Of a stretch of 64,000 nt of DNA, positions 33,027 to 44,030 are shown piece after piece. The notes below the pieces were generated by a model. The model saw only the letters and a list, made by a program, of their open reading frames with translations, was not told the origin of the DNA and did not search any database. A program made the position numbers and the translations under genes. The stretch's first letter is position 1. Every line of letters begins with the position of its first letter. The DNA comes from VFKU01 sp964620045 (lineage in GTDB: Bacteria > Hydrogenedentota > Hydrogenedentia > Hydrogenedentales > GCA-2746185): NCBI GenBank assembly GCA_964620045.1, contig CAZUJL010000016.1, positions 1-64,000 on the forward strand, written 5' to 3'.

Positions 33027-36000
33027 TTACTTCGCGACGATCTCGTCGCTCTGAATGTGGCGTTCGGCCCGGCGGCGGAACGCGCCTTCCATCGGGATGA
33101 AGAACACGAGGATGGCGGGGATCATGACGACGGTGAAGACCGTGGACACGACCAGGCCGCCCAGCACCACGGCGCCCAGCCCGCGGTAGAGTTCCGCACC
33201 GGCGCCGGCGCGCACGACGAGGGGCGCCAGTGCAATCACCGAGGTGCATGCGGTCATGTAGATCGGGCGCAAGCGCGTGCGCGTGGCCTCGATCACGCCG
33301 TCGTAGTAGTCCATCCGGTGCTCGCGCACGTTGATCAGCGCCTGGTGCACGATCAGGATTGCGTTTGTCACCACGACACCGATCATGATGATGAACCCCA
33401 GCATCGTGAGTACGTCCATCGGCTGATAAGCGATAAACATGTTCACCAGTTTCAACGCGATGAATCCGCCCGCGCTCGCCAGCGGCACGGTGAACATGAT
33501 GATCAGGGGATAGATGAAGTTGCCGTACAGTGCGGTGAGCAACAAGTACGTGATCACGATCGCGAGCAGGAAATTCCACTGCAGCGCTTCGCGCGTCTGC
33601 GTCAGGCTGTCGGCCGTGCCGCTCAGCGATACGCCGATGCCGTTGAGCGCGCCTTCTTCGCGCATCTGCGGGATCACCTGTTCCGTTACCGCTTCCATTG
33701 CTTCCTGGATCGTCATTTCCGCCGGCGGGTTTACGTCCAGCGTGAACGTACGGTTGCGTTCGAAGTGTCGAATGGAGGTCAGGCCCGTGGTCGTTTCGAT
33801 GCGCGACAACGCCGATACGGGCACTGCCTGGCCTGTGCGCGTGGGGATCAGCGAGGCGTACAATTCTTCCGGCGTGCGGACGTCTTTCTCGTCCATCTTT
33901 ACGACGAGATTGACCTTCTTTTCGCCTTCCTGCTTGAAATCGCCGATGTCGCGGCCGTCCATGAGCACATCGAGCGCGACGCCGAACTGCTGCGCCGTCA
34001 TGCCGACCGCGCTGAGCCGCTCGCTGTCGGGCACAAACCGCGTTTCGGGGTACATCAGGTCGAGTTCCGGCCGCGGACGCACTTGGGCCTGCGGCAGCAC
34101 GCGCGCGAGACGCTCCATCATCGCGCCGGCGACGTCTGTCAGCTTCTGAATGTCCGCGCCGCTCAAATCCACGGATACGCTGCGGCCCTGGCCGACGTTG
34201 CGCCCGAAGATGCTCGACTGGTTCGACACGCCGCGTACGCCGGGAATGGTGCTGATGAGTTGCCGGGAAATCGGGATCAGATCGCGCGCCTTTTCCTTGT
34301 CGGCGCTGATCATGCCGATTCGCATGAAGTTCGAATACGACACGTAGAACATGCGCCGCACGCCGGGCGACACATTGCCCGCGGCATCCACGGCGCCTTC
34401 CTTGCGCAGGGGCTCCATGTATTCAAAGGCGTATTTGCCGATGCCCATGCGCTCGTCATAGCTCAGGCCCGGCGGCGCCATCAGCATCGTGCCCACGGAG
34501 TCGCGGTTGCCTTCCGGCAGATACTCGAGCGGCGGGAACAGGTAATACACCGTCGCCGCGGACGCGCTCACGAGCACGATTACGGTCAGGATGCGCGCGG
34601 GAATGGTGCGTGTCGCGACGCGCACGATGGCCATATAGCCCGCGCCGATCCATTCGCCGATTTTCTGCATGGGCTTAAACTTGCCCGTGCTTCTGTGTTC
34701 AAGCCAGTGCACGAAGTTCAGCGAGAAGAGTTGATACGACAGCATCGGGACGACCATGACCGATACCACGAGGCTGATAAGCACGGCCGTCGTCACCGCG
34801 ATCGCGATGTCGCGGAACATCATGCCGACTTCAAGCTGCAGGAATACGACGGGCAGGAACACCGCCACGGTCGTCAGCGTGGACGCCAGCACGGCGCCCC
34901 ACACTTCCCGCGCGCCGTCGTAAGCCGCCTGGAATGGGCCCTTGCCCAGATGCCGATGCCGATCGATGTTTTCGAGCACCACGATCGCGTCATCCACGAG
35001 ACGGCCCGTCGCGAAGGCGAGACCCGCGAGGCTCACGAGGTTCAGCGTCGTGCCCAGTGCGCGCATAACGATGAACGTGCCGATGAGCGAGATCGGAATC
35101 GCCACGCTGACCACGAGCGTTGACGCGATGCTGCGCAGGAAAATCCACAGCACGATCACGGTGAAAATGCAGCCGAGGAGAATGTCCTCGCGCAGATGGT
35201 GAATGGCGCCTTCGATGTACCCGCGTTGGTCGTCGAGCCAGATGAGCTCCAGCCCGTTGTCTTTCAGAATGCCGCTGTTCAGTTCGTCGACGACACCCTG
35301 GATGTCCTTGGTCACTTGCAGCGTGTTGGCGTCCGGCTCGGACACGATCGGGATCACGATCCCCGGCTTACCGTCCTGCAGCCCGCCGCCCATGCGCTTT
35401 TCATACCCTGGCTGCACATCCGCCAGATCGCGCACTTTTACGATGCGCCGGCCATCGGACGCCACGACCACGTTTTTGATGTCGTCTTCGCTGCGGAACT
35501 CGGACACGGCACGCACGCGGAAGTCGCGCCGGCCCACGGCCAGGTTGCCCGCGGACACGTTCACGTTGTCGCCGCGCAGCGCGCCAATTACCTGATCGAT
35601 CGTCACGCCATAGGCCGCGAGCCGGTCAGACTTGAGCACCACGTGCATCTCGCGCCGGATGCCGCCGCGGATCTGCACCTCGGCCACGCCCTTGACGCGC
35701 TCGAGGTATTGCTGAATGTTCTCTTCAAAAAAGCTCAGCGCGGTGTACACGTCGATGTCGTTGCCCGGCAAGGCCTGCAGCGCCGTCATCACAATGGGAT
35801 CGGTTTCCGATCCGCTTGCGCTCAACACGGGCTTGTCGACGTTTTCGGGATAGGTCGGCACTTCGTCGAGCTTGTTTGACACGCGCAGGAGGGCGTCGCT
35901 GATCGTCACGCCGAGATCGAAAGTCAGCGTGATGTTGCCCATGTTGTCGCGCGACTCGCTCTCCATATGCAGCAGGTTCGGCAGACCCTTGAGCGCCTTT

Positions 36001-36203
36001 TCCTGCACTTCGATAATGTCGCGCTCGATTTCATACGGGCTCGCGCCGGCCCAGAAGGTGCGCACGCCGACCACGGGGCGCTCGATGCGCGGCGCGAGCT
36101 GATACGGCAGTTGGTACAGCGCGATGACGCCGAAAAGGATGACGAGAATGACGCCCACCAACACCACCACCGGTTTCGTGATGGCGAATTTAATGGGGTC
36201 CAT
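33027..36203 (-). CDS. RND efflux transporter, inner-membrane subunit (AcrB/HAE1 type)
   Basis: 1058-residue proton-driven exporter of the RND superfamily. N-terminal TM1 (VVVLVGVILVILFGVIALYQLPYQLAPRIERP) and the two large periplasmic loops are in place. TM4 carries the paired aspartates of the proton relay in GRLVDDAIVVLENI, and TM10 reads MIGVVVTNAILIVHQA, with Thr where the AcrB group has Lys940. Length is normal for HAE-type pumps. The adaptor gene lies 12 nt upstream on the same strand; no TolC-type outer-membrane gene is adjacent. Likely substrates are drugs, lipids or bile-like toxic compounds; the sequence does not tell which. Confidence 0.95.
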   Translation of the reverse strand: MDPIKFAITKPVVVLVGVILVILFGVIALYQLPYQLAPRIERPVVGVRTFWAGASPYEIERDIIEVQEKALKGLPNLLHMESESRDNMGNITLTFDLGVTISDALLRVSNKLDEVPTYPENVDKPVLSASGSETDPIVMTALQALPGNDIDVYTALSFFEENIQQYLERVKGVAEVQIRGGIRREMHVVLKSDRLAAYGVTIDQVIGALRGDNVNVSAGNLAVGRRDFRVRAVSEFRSEDDIKNVVVASDGRRIVKVRDLADVQPGYEKRMGGGLQDGKPGIVIPIVSEPDANTLQVTKDIQGVVDELNSGILKDNGLELIWLDDQRGYIEGAIHHLREDILLGCIFTVIVLWIFLRSIASTLVVSVAIPISLIGTFIVMRALGTTLNLVSLAGLAFATGRLVDDAIVVLENIDRHRHLGKGPFQAAYDGAREVWGAVLASTLTTVAVFLPVVFLQLEVGMMFRDIAIAVTTAVLISLVVSVMVVPMLSYQLFSLNFVHWLEHRSTGKFKPMQKIGEWIGAGYMAIVRVATRTIPARILTVIVLVSASAATVYYLFPPLEYLPEGNRDSVGTMLMAPPGLSYDERMGIGKYAFEYMEPLRKEGAVDAAGNVSPGVRRMFYVSYSNFMRIGMISADKEKARDLIPISRQLISTIPGVRGVSNQSSIFGRNVGQGRSVSVDLSGADIQKLTDVAGAMMERLARVLPQAQVRPRPELDLMYPETRFVPDSERLSAVGMTAQQFGVALDVLMDGRDIGDFKQEGEKKVNLVVKMDEKDVRTPEELYASLIPTRTGQAVPVSALSRIETTTGLTSIRHFERNRTFTLDVNPPAEMTIQEAMEAVTEQVIPQMREEGALNGIGVSLSGTADSLTQTREALQWNFLLAIVITYLLLTALYGNFIYPLIIMFTVPLASAGGFIALKLVNMFIAYQPMDVLTMLGFIIMIGVVVTNAILIVHQALINVREHRMDYYDGVIEATRTRLRPIYMTACTSVIALAPLVVRAGAGAELYRGLGAVVLGGLVVSTVFTVVMIPAILVFFIPMEGAFRRRAERHIQSDEIVAK

Positions 36204-36215
36204 GAATCCGCCCGG

Positions 36216-37337
36216 TTAGCGCGCTTGCGGCGCGACGGGGGTTAGGGTGGCGTCGATTGCGGACACGACCTCGACCGGGTCGCCTTCGAGCAGGCGCTCG
36301 TGGCCTTTTGTGATGAACAACTGGCCCGGGCCGATGTCCGTGGCGTTAATGCCGACCGTCATGCCGTCGTAGCCGACGATGTCGACGGGGTGCTTGTGCG
36401 CGATGCCGTCTTGAACCGTGAACACGTAATTCGCGCCCAACTGGTTGAGGATCGTGTCGCGCGGCAGCAGCAGGCACTCGATCGACGCGCCGATGGGCAT
36501 GCGCGCGCGGGCCGTCATGCCTTCGAGCAGCGGCACATCGGTTTGCACTTGAAGCTTCACGGGGAAAGTGCGCGTCGCGATGTCGCCGCGCGGCACCACG
36601 GTCACCACTTTGCCGACCACGCGGTGGCTGCCGATGTGCAGTTCCACTTCGCGGCCAGGCTCGGCGAAGATCACGCTCGCTTCGGGCACGTCCACCACGA
36701 CTTCGTAAAAGTTTTCGCGCGCGATGGTCGCGACAGGGCTGCCTTCGGTGCGCCATTCGCCAATTTCGAGCGGACGCTCAATTACGATGCCGTCAAACGG
36801 GGCAACGATCGAACTCTTTTTGATTACAGCTTCGAGCCGCGAAAGTTCTGCTTCAGTAGCGGCCACGGAGAAGCGCAGGCCCTGCACCTGGAATCGCGTG
36901 TCGTCCAATTGTTCCGCGGGACTCAATCCGCTGGAGGCGAGTCCTTGCTCGCGCGTGAGGCGCGTCTCCGCACTTTCCAGCAAGGTCTTGTCGCGATTGC
37001 GCCGCGCCTGTGCCGCGCCGAGATCCTTGCGCAGCAGTTCATCGTCGAGCCGCACCAGCACCTGGCCTTTGGTTACGCGTTCGCCGACTTCGAAATTGAC
37101 TTCGATCACCTTGCCGCGAATTTCAGTGGCGACTTCGCTGACGGCCTTGAAATACACGCTGCCGGGGAATTCACCTTGCGGCGCGAGGATGCCGTTTTCG
37201 CCGCGTGCCGTTACGACCTTTGTAGGCGGGCGTTGGAATTGGGGTGGGCCGTCCGCGGCGGAGATGCGCCCGGCCGTGAGCATGAGGCCCACTGCCGCGA
37301 CATACACCACACACTGTGAGAATTTAAGCGTAAACAT
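36216..37337 (-). CDS. RND efflux periplasmic adaptor (HlyD/MFP family)
   Basis: Periplasmic adaptor that links the RND pump to an outer-membrane channel, 373 residues. ATG at 37337 gives a plausible signal peptide (FSQCVVYVAAVGLMLTAGRISAAD); an upstream in-frame ATG at 37406 would add 23 basic residues and is the alternative; neither has a clear Shine-Dalgarno. The lipoyl half-motifs are EIRGKVIEVNFEVGERVTKGQVLVRLDD and SIVAPFDGIVIERPLEIGEW, flanking a coiled-coil hairpin (about residues 105-170) with an RLTREQGLASSGLSPAEQLDD tip. It starts the adaptor-pump operon. Confidence 0.92.
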   Translation of the reverse strand: MFTLKFSQCVVYVAAVGLMLTAGRISAADGPPQFQRPPTKVVTARGENGILAPQGEFPGSVYFKAVSEVATEIRGKVIEVNFEVGERVTKGQVLVRLDDELLRKDLGAAQARRNRDKTLLESAETRLTREQGLASSGLSPAEQLDDTRFQVQGLRFSVAATEAELSRLEAVIKKSSIVAPFDGIVIERPLEIGEWRTEGSPVATIARENFYEVVVDVPEASVIFAEPGREVELHIGSHRVVGKVVTVVPRGDIATRTFPVKLQVQTDVPLLEGMTARARMPIGASIECLLLPRDTILNQLGANYVFTVQDGIAHKHPVDIVGYDGMTVGINATDIGPGQLFITKGHERLLEGDPVEVVSAIDATLTPVAPQAR

Positions 37338-37461
37338 GCCGTCTCGAACACGCACCGTAAATTTCCTGTTCCACGCCAACCGGGCTTGCAACCGTAAAAG
37401 AACCATTCGCTTACTCAGGATATCACTTTACAGGCCGTTTTGATGTAGCGCTGATGGCTAA

Positions 37462-37491
37462 AATATAAACGTAAGTATATGAATATAAACG
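37462..37491 (-). repeat. Direct repeat AATATAAACG x2, 20-bp period, upstream of the efflux operon
   Basis: AATATAAACG occurs at 37462-37471 and again at 37482-37491, exactly 20 bp (about two helical turns) apart, in the AT-rich region between the sco gene end and the adaptor gene start. This is a typical layout for a dimeric regulator site. Confidence 0.45.
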
Positions 37492-37493
37492 AC

Positions 37494-38150
37494 TTATAGC
37501 GAAGATTCGCTTAAAAGTCGGTGCAAGTCATGCTTGAGGGCCTCGATCGAGGCTGCCTCTGTTCCAAAATAGAAACCCCGAATCGCGCCCGTGCCATCCA
37601 CCAGCACAAACCGGCCACTGTGGTTCACCGGCTCGTCCCCGTATCCCAATAGAAACCGCTCCTTGGCCAAGCGTTGCACGGCCTCGGCCTCTCCGGTCAG
37701 GAAGTGCCACCGGCCGGCCTCCGCCTTGTAGCGAGCGGCGTAGCGGGTCAGCACTTCCGGGGTGTCTGTGGCCGGATCGACCGTGATGGATACAAACGAA
37801 ATCCGCAGCTCATCCGCGAATTGTGTCTGCAGGTCGCCCATCGCCTTCGACATCACCGGGCAGATGCCCGAGCAGGATGTGAAGAAGAAATCCGCCACGT
37901 ACAGCTTTCCTGCGAGCTGCGCCGAACCAAATGGCGCGCCGCTCTGATCGGTGAGCGTGAACTCGCCGATTTGGCCGAGCACGGGCAGCGCTTCCGTTGC
38001 TTGATTGGTGACTTCATGCGCAGCGAGCGCTTGCTCGCGCACGGCCGAGCGCAAGGCGAGCACGGCGAGAATTCCCGCGAGCGTGAGGATACTCATCACC
38101 ACGAGGTAACGCCGGACAAACGGGCTCTGCGGCGTGAGGTGCGTAGGCAT
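37494..38150 (-). CDS. SCO1/SenC copper chaperone-like protein
   Basis: 218-residue membrane-anchored thioredoxin-fold protein of the Sco family, which delivers copper to cytochrome oxidase CuA or acts as a thiol reductase. An N-terminal anchor (YLVVMSILTLAGILAVLAL) precedes the domain. The copper ligands are present: FTSCSGICPVMS (Cys-x3-Cys) and the distant His in NHSGRFVLVD. It is 14 nt downstream of the heme A/O synthase fusion gene, so the pair serves cytochrome oxidase assembly. Confidence 0.93.
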   Translation of the reverse strand: MPTHLTPQSPFVRRYLVVMSILTLAGILAVLALRSAVREQALAAHEVTNQATEALPVLGQIGEFTLTDQSGAPFGSAQLAGKLYVADFFFTSCSGICPVMSKAMGDLQTQFADELRISFVSITVDPATDTPEVLTRYAARYKAEAGRWHFLTGEAEAVQRLAKERFLLGYGDEPVNHSGRFVLVDGTGAIRGFYFGTEAASIEALKHDLHRLLSESSL

Positions 38151-38164
38151 TTCGTCTGGTCCTT

Positions 38165-40117
38165 TTAGGGCAAGCGAATCGCCGCGTCAATGATCACGGC
38201 GATGAGTAGTCCGGGCAGATACAGCAGCGAGGCATGCAGCACGCGCCGCGCCGCGCGCTTGTCTTGCCGCGCCGCGAACACGATTCCCGTGCCGAGCATC
38301 ATCAAGCCGAGCAGCATCGCGATGGTGAAATACGTCCATCCGGCCAGCGCGGCCAGCCACGGCATCAGCGACACCGGAATCAGAATCACGGAAAACAGGA
38401 TGACTTGCGCAAACATGTTCTTGCCATCCGGCTGAACCACCGGCAACATCTTCAGGCCGCCGCGCGCATAGTCCTCGCGGTACATCCACGCGATCGCGAA
38501 GAAATGCGGGTGCTGCCAGATATACAGCACGGCGAACAGAATCCAGCCACCAAGGCCGAGGCTGCCCGATGCGGCCGCCCAGCCGATCAACGGCGGGAGC
38601 GCGCCCGGCACCGCGCCGACGGAAGTGTTCCACCACGTCAGCCGCTTCATCGGCGTATAGACGAGCACATACAAGAACGCGCTCTGCAGCGTGAGGAAGG
38701 CGGCGAGCAAATTGATCTGCCACGCAAGCAACAGGCAGCCGCCCAGCGCCAGCGCGACGCCGAAGTACAGCGCGGCGCCCGGCGAAATCTGACCGGAGGG
38801 CAGCGGGCGATTACGCGTGCGATCCATGCGCGCGTCGATGTCGCGTTCGAGGTACTGGTTCAGCACCGACGCGCCGCTGCCGGAGAGGCCGATGCCGAGC
38901 ATCGTGATCACGAAGTGCATCCAACCGTGGAATTCATGGGCCGCCAGCGTGCTCAGGTAGTAGCCCAATGCCGCGGTGATGATCACCATCATGCCGATGC
39001 GCGGTTTGGTGAGTTCGAGATAGGCCGCGAAGGTCGAGCGCGGCTTCGGACCGACGTGTGCGACAGGCTCTGCTGCGGAGGCAGACACTTCATCTTCGGC
39101 GCGCCGCCAGCGCAACGGCATCGCGCGCAGTGCGAGCAAGCCTGTGCAGCCCAGCGTCGCGGCGCCCGTCATCACGTGCAGACTCGTGATCCACGGCACC
39201 TTGTGCGAGAGCACGGTCACGATGCCGAGCGTGATTTGTGTAGCGACCAGCGCGAGCAACACCAGCGACGTGCGGTATACGCCGCGCGCCAGATTCCGCC
39301 GTGCGATTGCGCGCCACCCGGTCAATAGTGCGCCGAGTGTTACCAACACGGCGCCGACGCGGTGCGCGAGGTGAATCCACAACTGCGCCGCCGTCACGGG
39401 TTCGAGCGTCTGGCCCGTTTCAAAGCTGTAGTCCGCGCGCCAGGCGTTCACCCACGCGACGGACTCGTTGTCGAAGAAGGGGGACCAACCGCCCGCCATC
39501 ATCGGGAAGTCGGGGATCGCGAGGCCGGATTCGGTGTGCCGCATTAGCGCGCCGGCCAGCAATTGCATGTACACGAGCGCCAGCAACACGATCGCGGGCA
39601 CCGCCGCGCGCCAAGAACCGGGGTCCGCCGGCGCGGCTTCACGCTTCGCGCGTTCGCGGGACTGCGTGTAGGCGATGAACAACGTCAACAGGAAGAACGT
39701 CTGCGCGAGGATCGCGTGTGTCGTCGAAACCCACGCGGGCAGCAGCAGCTTCACGGTGAGTCCGCCGAACAGGCCCTGCACGATCACGAGACCCAACGCG
39801 GCCACGCCCAGCCAGCGCGCCCAGCGGCGTTTTTCGACCGACGCCATCCAGGTCGCAAGGATGATGCACAGGAAGCCGACCGAAGCCGCGACGACGCGGT
39901 GCAGGTGTTCGTGAAAAATGCCGCCGACCCATTTGTCGATCGGATATAGCAGCATGTTCTGGCCGTAAGTCGTCGGCCAATCGGGCACGGCCAAGCCGGC
40001 TTCGTGGCTCTTTACCTGTCCGCCCAAAAAGATCAGACACAGCGTGGCCGCCGCGACGAGCTTCGTGAAGCGACGAAACCAAGGGCGATTGGTAGTTGTA
40101 TCGGCAGCGTGATCCAT
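38165..40117 (-). CDS. ctaB: Heme A synthase-heme O synthase fusion (CtaA-CtaB)
   Basis: 650-residue polytopic membrane protein joining two consecutive enzymes. Residues about 1-330 are CtaA/Cox15 heme A synthase: LGGQVKSHEAGLAVPDWPTTYG, HEHLHRVVA, STTHA, HLAHRVGA and TSLHV supply the conserved heme-ligand histidines of its two four-helix halves. After a linker near 345-365, residues about 366-650 are CtaB/Cox10 protoheme farnesyltransferase with the prenyltransferase Asp motif NQYLERDIDARMDRTRNRPLP and the second loop YTPMKRLTWWNT. The order in the polypeptide is opposite to the biochemical order (heme B to O by CtaB, then O to A by CtaA). The sco gene follows. Structural oxidase genes are not in the window. 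Confidence 0.95.
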   Translation of the reverse strand: MDHAADTTTNRPWFRRFTKLVAAATLCLIFLGGQVKSHEAGLAVPDWPTTYGQNMLLYPIDKWVGGIFHEHLHRVVAASVGFLCIILATWMASVEKRRWARWLGVAALGLVIVQGLFGGLTVKLLLPAWVSTTHAILAQTFFLLTLFIAYTQSRERAKREAAPADPGSWRAAVPAIVLLALVYMQLLAGALMRHTESGLAIPDFPMMAGGWSPFFDNESVAWVNAWRADYSFETGQTLEPVTAAQLWIHLAHRVGAVLVTLGALLTGWRAIARRNLARGVYRTSLVLLALVATQITLGIVTVLSHKVPWITSLHVMTGAATLGCTGLLALRAMPLRWRRAEDEVSASAAEPVAHVGPKPRSTFAAYLELTKPRIGMMVIITAALGYYLSTLAAHEFHGWMHFVITMLGIGLSGSGASVLNQYLERDIDARMDRTRNRPLPSGQISPGAALYFGVALALGGCLLLAWQINLLAAFLTLQSAFLYVLVYTPMKRLTWWNTSVGAVPGALPPLIGWAAASGSLGLGGWILFAVLYIWQHPHFFAIAWMYREDYARGGLKMLPVVQPDGKNMFAQVILFSVILIPVSLMPWLAALAGWTYFTIAMLLGLMMLGTGIVFAARQDKRAARRVLHASLLYLPGLLIAVIIDAAIRLP

Positions 40118-40321
40118 GAGCAGCGCGGGTGCGTCGAGTCCGTGTGAATGAATTGCGCCGAGGCCGCGATAACTCTGGATGAATTCGGCCGGAAGCGCGT
40201 GTGGCAGCGGGGAGCATTATCGCAAACGGCGGCGCACCTCCGCAAATACCGCATCCTGCACCGGACGGCTTGATTTGTGGTCATACCGGCGCGAGAATCA
40301 GGCGCTCCACGGGGGAACCAC

Positions 40322-40969
40322 ATGCCGGACATCGCGTTCGACATCGATCAGCTCACGCAGGTCCAGCTCAACGGCCTTATGGCCGCGGCGGTCGCCGTTG
40401 GCACGCTGTACTGTTTTCTGGGTTACCGCACGCTGAAGTTCGTCATCGGGATCGCCGGGTTTACGCTGGCCGGTTCTGTCGCGGGGCTGATCGCGCTCTG
40501 GCTTACGCGCGGCAACGAAGTCGCCGGGATTATCTCCTTCTGTCTCGGCGGCATCTCGGGGGCATTTGCGCTGTTCTTTCTGTACCGCGCGGGGATTTTC
40601 CTTGTGGGACTACTCGCGGCCACGCTGATTGCGAACAACGTGTTCCAGACCGCCGATCAGGAATGGGAGCCGCTCATTGTACTCGGCGTCGGATTCGTCG
40701 GCGGCCTGCTCGCGCTGATTCTGGAAAAGCCGGTGATGATCGTCGCGACCTCAACGCTCGGCGCGGTGCTGCTCACGATGTGCGGCGTGTATTTCTACGA
40801 AGGCGGCACGGATCCGTTTGAACCTTACCGCGCCGCGCTGCGCAACGAGGATCAGCGCTTCTACGTCCTCGGCGCGTGGCTCGTGCTTACCATCATCGGT
40901 GTGTTCTCGCAATTCGCCACGACCAAGAACTTCAAAATCACGAAGAAGTCGGCGCCGGCTGCATCGTAG
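40322..40969 (+). CDS. DUF4203/TMEM198-like membrane protein
   Basis: 215-residue inner-membrane protein with about seven hydrophobic segments separated by very short loops (for example MAAAVAVGTLYCFLGYRTLKFVIGIAGFTLAGSVAGLI and GIISFCLGGISGAFALFFLYRAGIFLVGLLAATLI). This is the pattern of DUF4203 (TMEM198-like) proteins, whose function is unknown. The start ATG at 40322 has GGGGGA 6 nt upstream. The basic C-terminal tail (KNFKITKKSAPAAS) is likely cytoplasmic. It stands alone, with the truncated cyclase remnant 43 nt downstream. Confidence 0.75.
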   Translation: MPDIAFDIDQLTQVQLNGLMAAAVAVGTLYCFLGYRTLKFVIGIAGFTLAGSVAGLIALWLTRGNEVAGIISFCLGGISGAFALFFLYRAGIFLVGLLAATLIANNVFQTADQEWEPLIVLGVGFVGGLLALILEKPVMIVATSTLGAVLLTMCGVYFYEGGTDPFEPYRAALRNEDQRFYVLGAWLVLTIIGVFSQFATTKNFKITKKSAPAAS

Positions 40970-41012
40970 GCTATACTACTCGGTGTCTACTAGTACGCAG
41001 TGGTCGGAATTC

Positions 41013-41342
41013 ATGCCCGATTCGAATATCTCATCCAAGGTGCTCACGCTGGTCTTCACCGACCTGGCGGACTCGACTGCGCTCAAGACGCAACGCGGCG
41101 ACGCGGCGATTGAGGCGCTCATCGCGCGCCACGCTGAATTGATCAGTGGCCTGGCCGCCACGTGCGGGGGCCGGATCATTGACTGGGCTGGCGACGGTTG
41201 TTTCTTGACCTTCGATACGTCGTCCGCCGCAGCGTTGTTTGCACTGCGGCTGCAGATGAGCCACGCAACGCAGTCTGACCTTCCCGGAGTCCGCGTCGGA
41301 ATTCACATGGGTGAGGTTACTGAAAAAATCGGCGAAGGCAGC

Positions 41343-41345
<3 letters not shown>
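41013..41345 (+). pseudogene. Truncated class III adenylate/guanylate cyclase domain
   Basis: The first 110 or so codons encode the N-terminal half of a class III nucleotide cyclase domain: TLVFTDLADSTALKTQRGD (first metal Asp) and GGRIIDWAGDGCFLTFDTSSAAALFALRLQ (second metal Asp in GDG), up to VRVGIHMGEVTEKIGEGSS. Homology then stops at about 41342, exactly where the antisense gdhA stop codon lies, and the open frame continues only as gdhA antisense to 41903. The second half of the cyclase fold with the transition-state Asn/Arg residues is missing, so the product cannot be active. The start is the ATG at 41013 (a GTG at 40983 is possible). It looks like a deletion or rearrangement joining the cyclase to the gdhA end. 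Confidence 0.65.
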
Positions 41346-42710
<1,365 letters not shown>

Positions 42711-42808
42711 GACCGTTCTCCCCCGGCGCGCGGCGCGCCCATTAACTGTACACGAGGCTTGTGCGATCGCGCCGGTATGCTATGGTTTTCGCGCCTGGAG
42801 CGAATGTA

Positions 42809-43975
42809 ATGGATTTCATACTCAGCGAAGAACACGAAGCCATCCGCACGCAGGTGCGCGCCCTCTGCAACCGCTTCGGGCTCGACTACTGGCGCGAGCG
42901 CGACGCGACCGCGACCTACCCCGATGCCTTCCTGAAGGCCATGGCCGACGCGGGCTGGCTGGGCGTCGTGATCCCCGAGGCCTACGGCGGGTCGGGTTTG
43001 GGAATTACAGAGGCCTGCCTCGTGCTGCACGAGATCTGTGCGGCGGGCGGCGGCACGACGGCGGCCTCGCCGGTGCACTTCGCGTTCTTCCCGCCGATGC
43101 CCGTGATCAAGTACGGCAACGAAGCGCAAAAGAAAGACCTCCTCCCGAAGATTGCGTCCGGTGAACTCAGCCTCGGCTTCAGCATCACCGAGCCCGATGC
43201 CGGCACCGATACCTCGCGCATCAGTACGCGCGCGGTGCGCGACGGCGACCACTACGTCATCACCGGCAAGAAAGTTTGGTCGAGCAACCTGCAACGGTCC
43301 GGCCGCACGCTGCTGCTCGCGCGCACGACGCCCTACGACGAGTCGCCAAAGAAAACACTCGGCATGTCGCTTTTCCTCCTCGATCTGACGCTGCCCGGCG
43401 TGACCATTCGCGAGATCGACAAGCTCGGCCGCGCGGCGGTGGATTCGAACGAACTCTTTCTCGACAACGTGCGCGTGCCGGCCAGTGCGCTGGTGGGGCA
43501 GGAGGGGCAGGGTTTCTATCACCTTATTTCCGGCCTGAATCCGGAGCGCCTCATGGTGGCCGCGGAGGCCGTCGGCATTGGTCGCGCCGCGCTCGATCTC
43601 GGCGTGCGCTATGCCAAGGAGCGCGTCGTGTTCGGCCGGCCGATCGGCGCGAACCAAGGCATTCAATTCCCGCTCGCCGAGGCGTACAGCAAGCTTGAGG
43701 TCGCGTGGCTCATGGTGCTGCACGGCGCGTGGTTGTATGACCACGAGCGCGCGTGTGGTGCGGAGGCGAACATCGCGAAAGTGCGCGCGGCCGAGGCCGG
43801 GTTCGAGGCGTGCGACGCTTCGCTGCAGACCCACGGGGGCATGGGTTATGCCCGCGAATACCACATCGAGCGGCTGTGGCGCGAAGTGCGTTTGTATAAA
43901 CTCGCGCCGGTCTCGCAGGAAATGGCGCTCAATTTCCTCGGCGAACATGTGCTTGGTCTGCCGAAGTCATACTGA
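42809..43975 (+). CDS. Acyl-CoA dehydrogenase
   Basis: 388-residue FAD-dependent acyl-CoA dehydrogenase, catalysing alpha,beta-dehydrogenation of an acyl-CoA in fatty-acid or branched amino-acid breakdown. The order of family motifs is intact: MDFILSEEHEAIRTQVRAL, GGSGLGITEACLVLHEICAAGG, GFSITEPDAGTDTSRI, GKKVWSSNLQRSGRTLLLAR, AAEAVGIGRAALDLGVRYAKERVVFGRPIGANQGIQF, and QTHGGMGYAREYHIERLWREVRL. The ATG at 42809 follows GGAG by 8 nt; an earlier in-frame ATG at about 42785 lacks a ribosome site. Chain-length preference cannot be read. Confidence 0.93.
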   Translation: MDFILSEEHEAIRTQVRALCNRFGLDYWRERDATATYPDAFLKAMADAGWLGVVIPEAYGGSGLGITEACLVLHEICAAGGGTTAASPVHFAFFPPMPVIKYGNEAQKKDLLPKIASGELSLGFSITEPDAGTDTSRISTRAVRDGDHYVITGKKVWSSNLQRSGRTLLLARTTPYDESPKKTLGMSLFLLDLTLPGVTIREIDKLGRAAVDSNELFLDNVRVPASALVGQEGQGFYHLISGLNPERLMVAAEAVGIGRAALDLGVRYAKERVVFGRPIGANQGIQFPLAEAYSKLEVAWLMVLHGAWLYDHERACGAEANIAKVRAAEAGFEACDASLQTHGGMGYAREYHIERLWREVRLYKLAPVSQEMALNFLGEHVLGLPKSY

Positions 43976-44030
43976 GTCTGGACTTGATCCCTGCTGGCGC
44001 GTCAGAATCGCATAATTGGAGAACCGCCTC

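Noticed and set aside
33015..35123. 702-codon plus-strand open frame
   Set aside because: It is exactly antisense to the RND pump gene; the His/Arg/Asp-rich translation is the usual shadow of a GC-rich gene.
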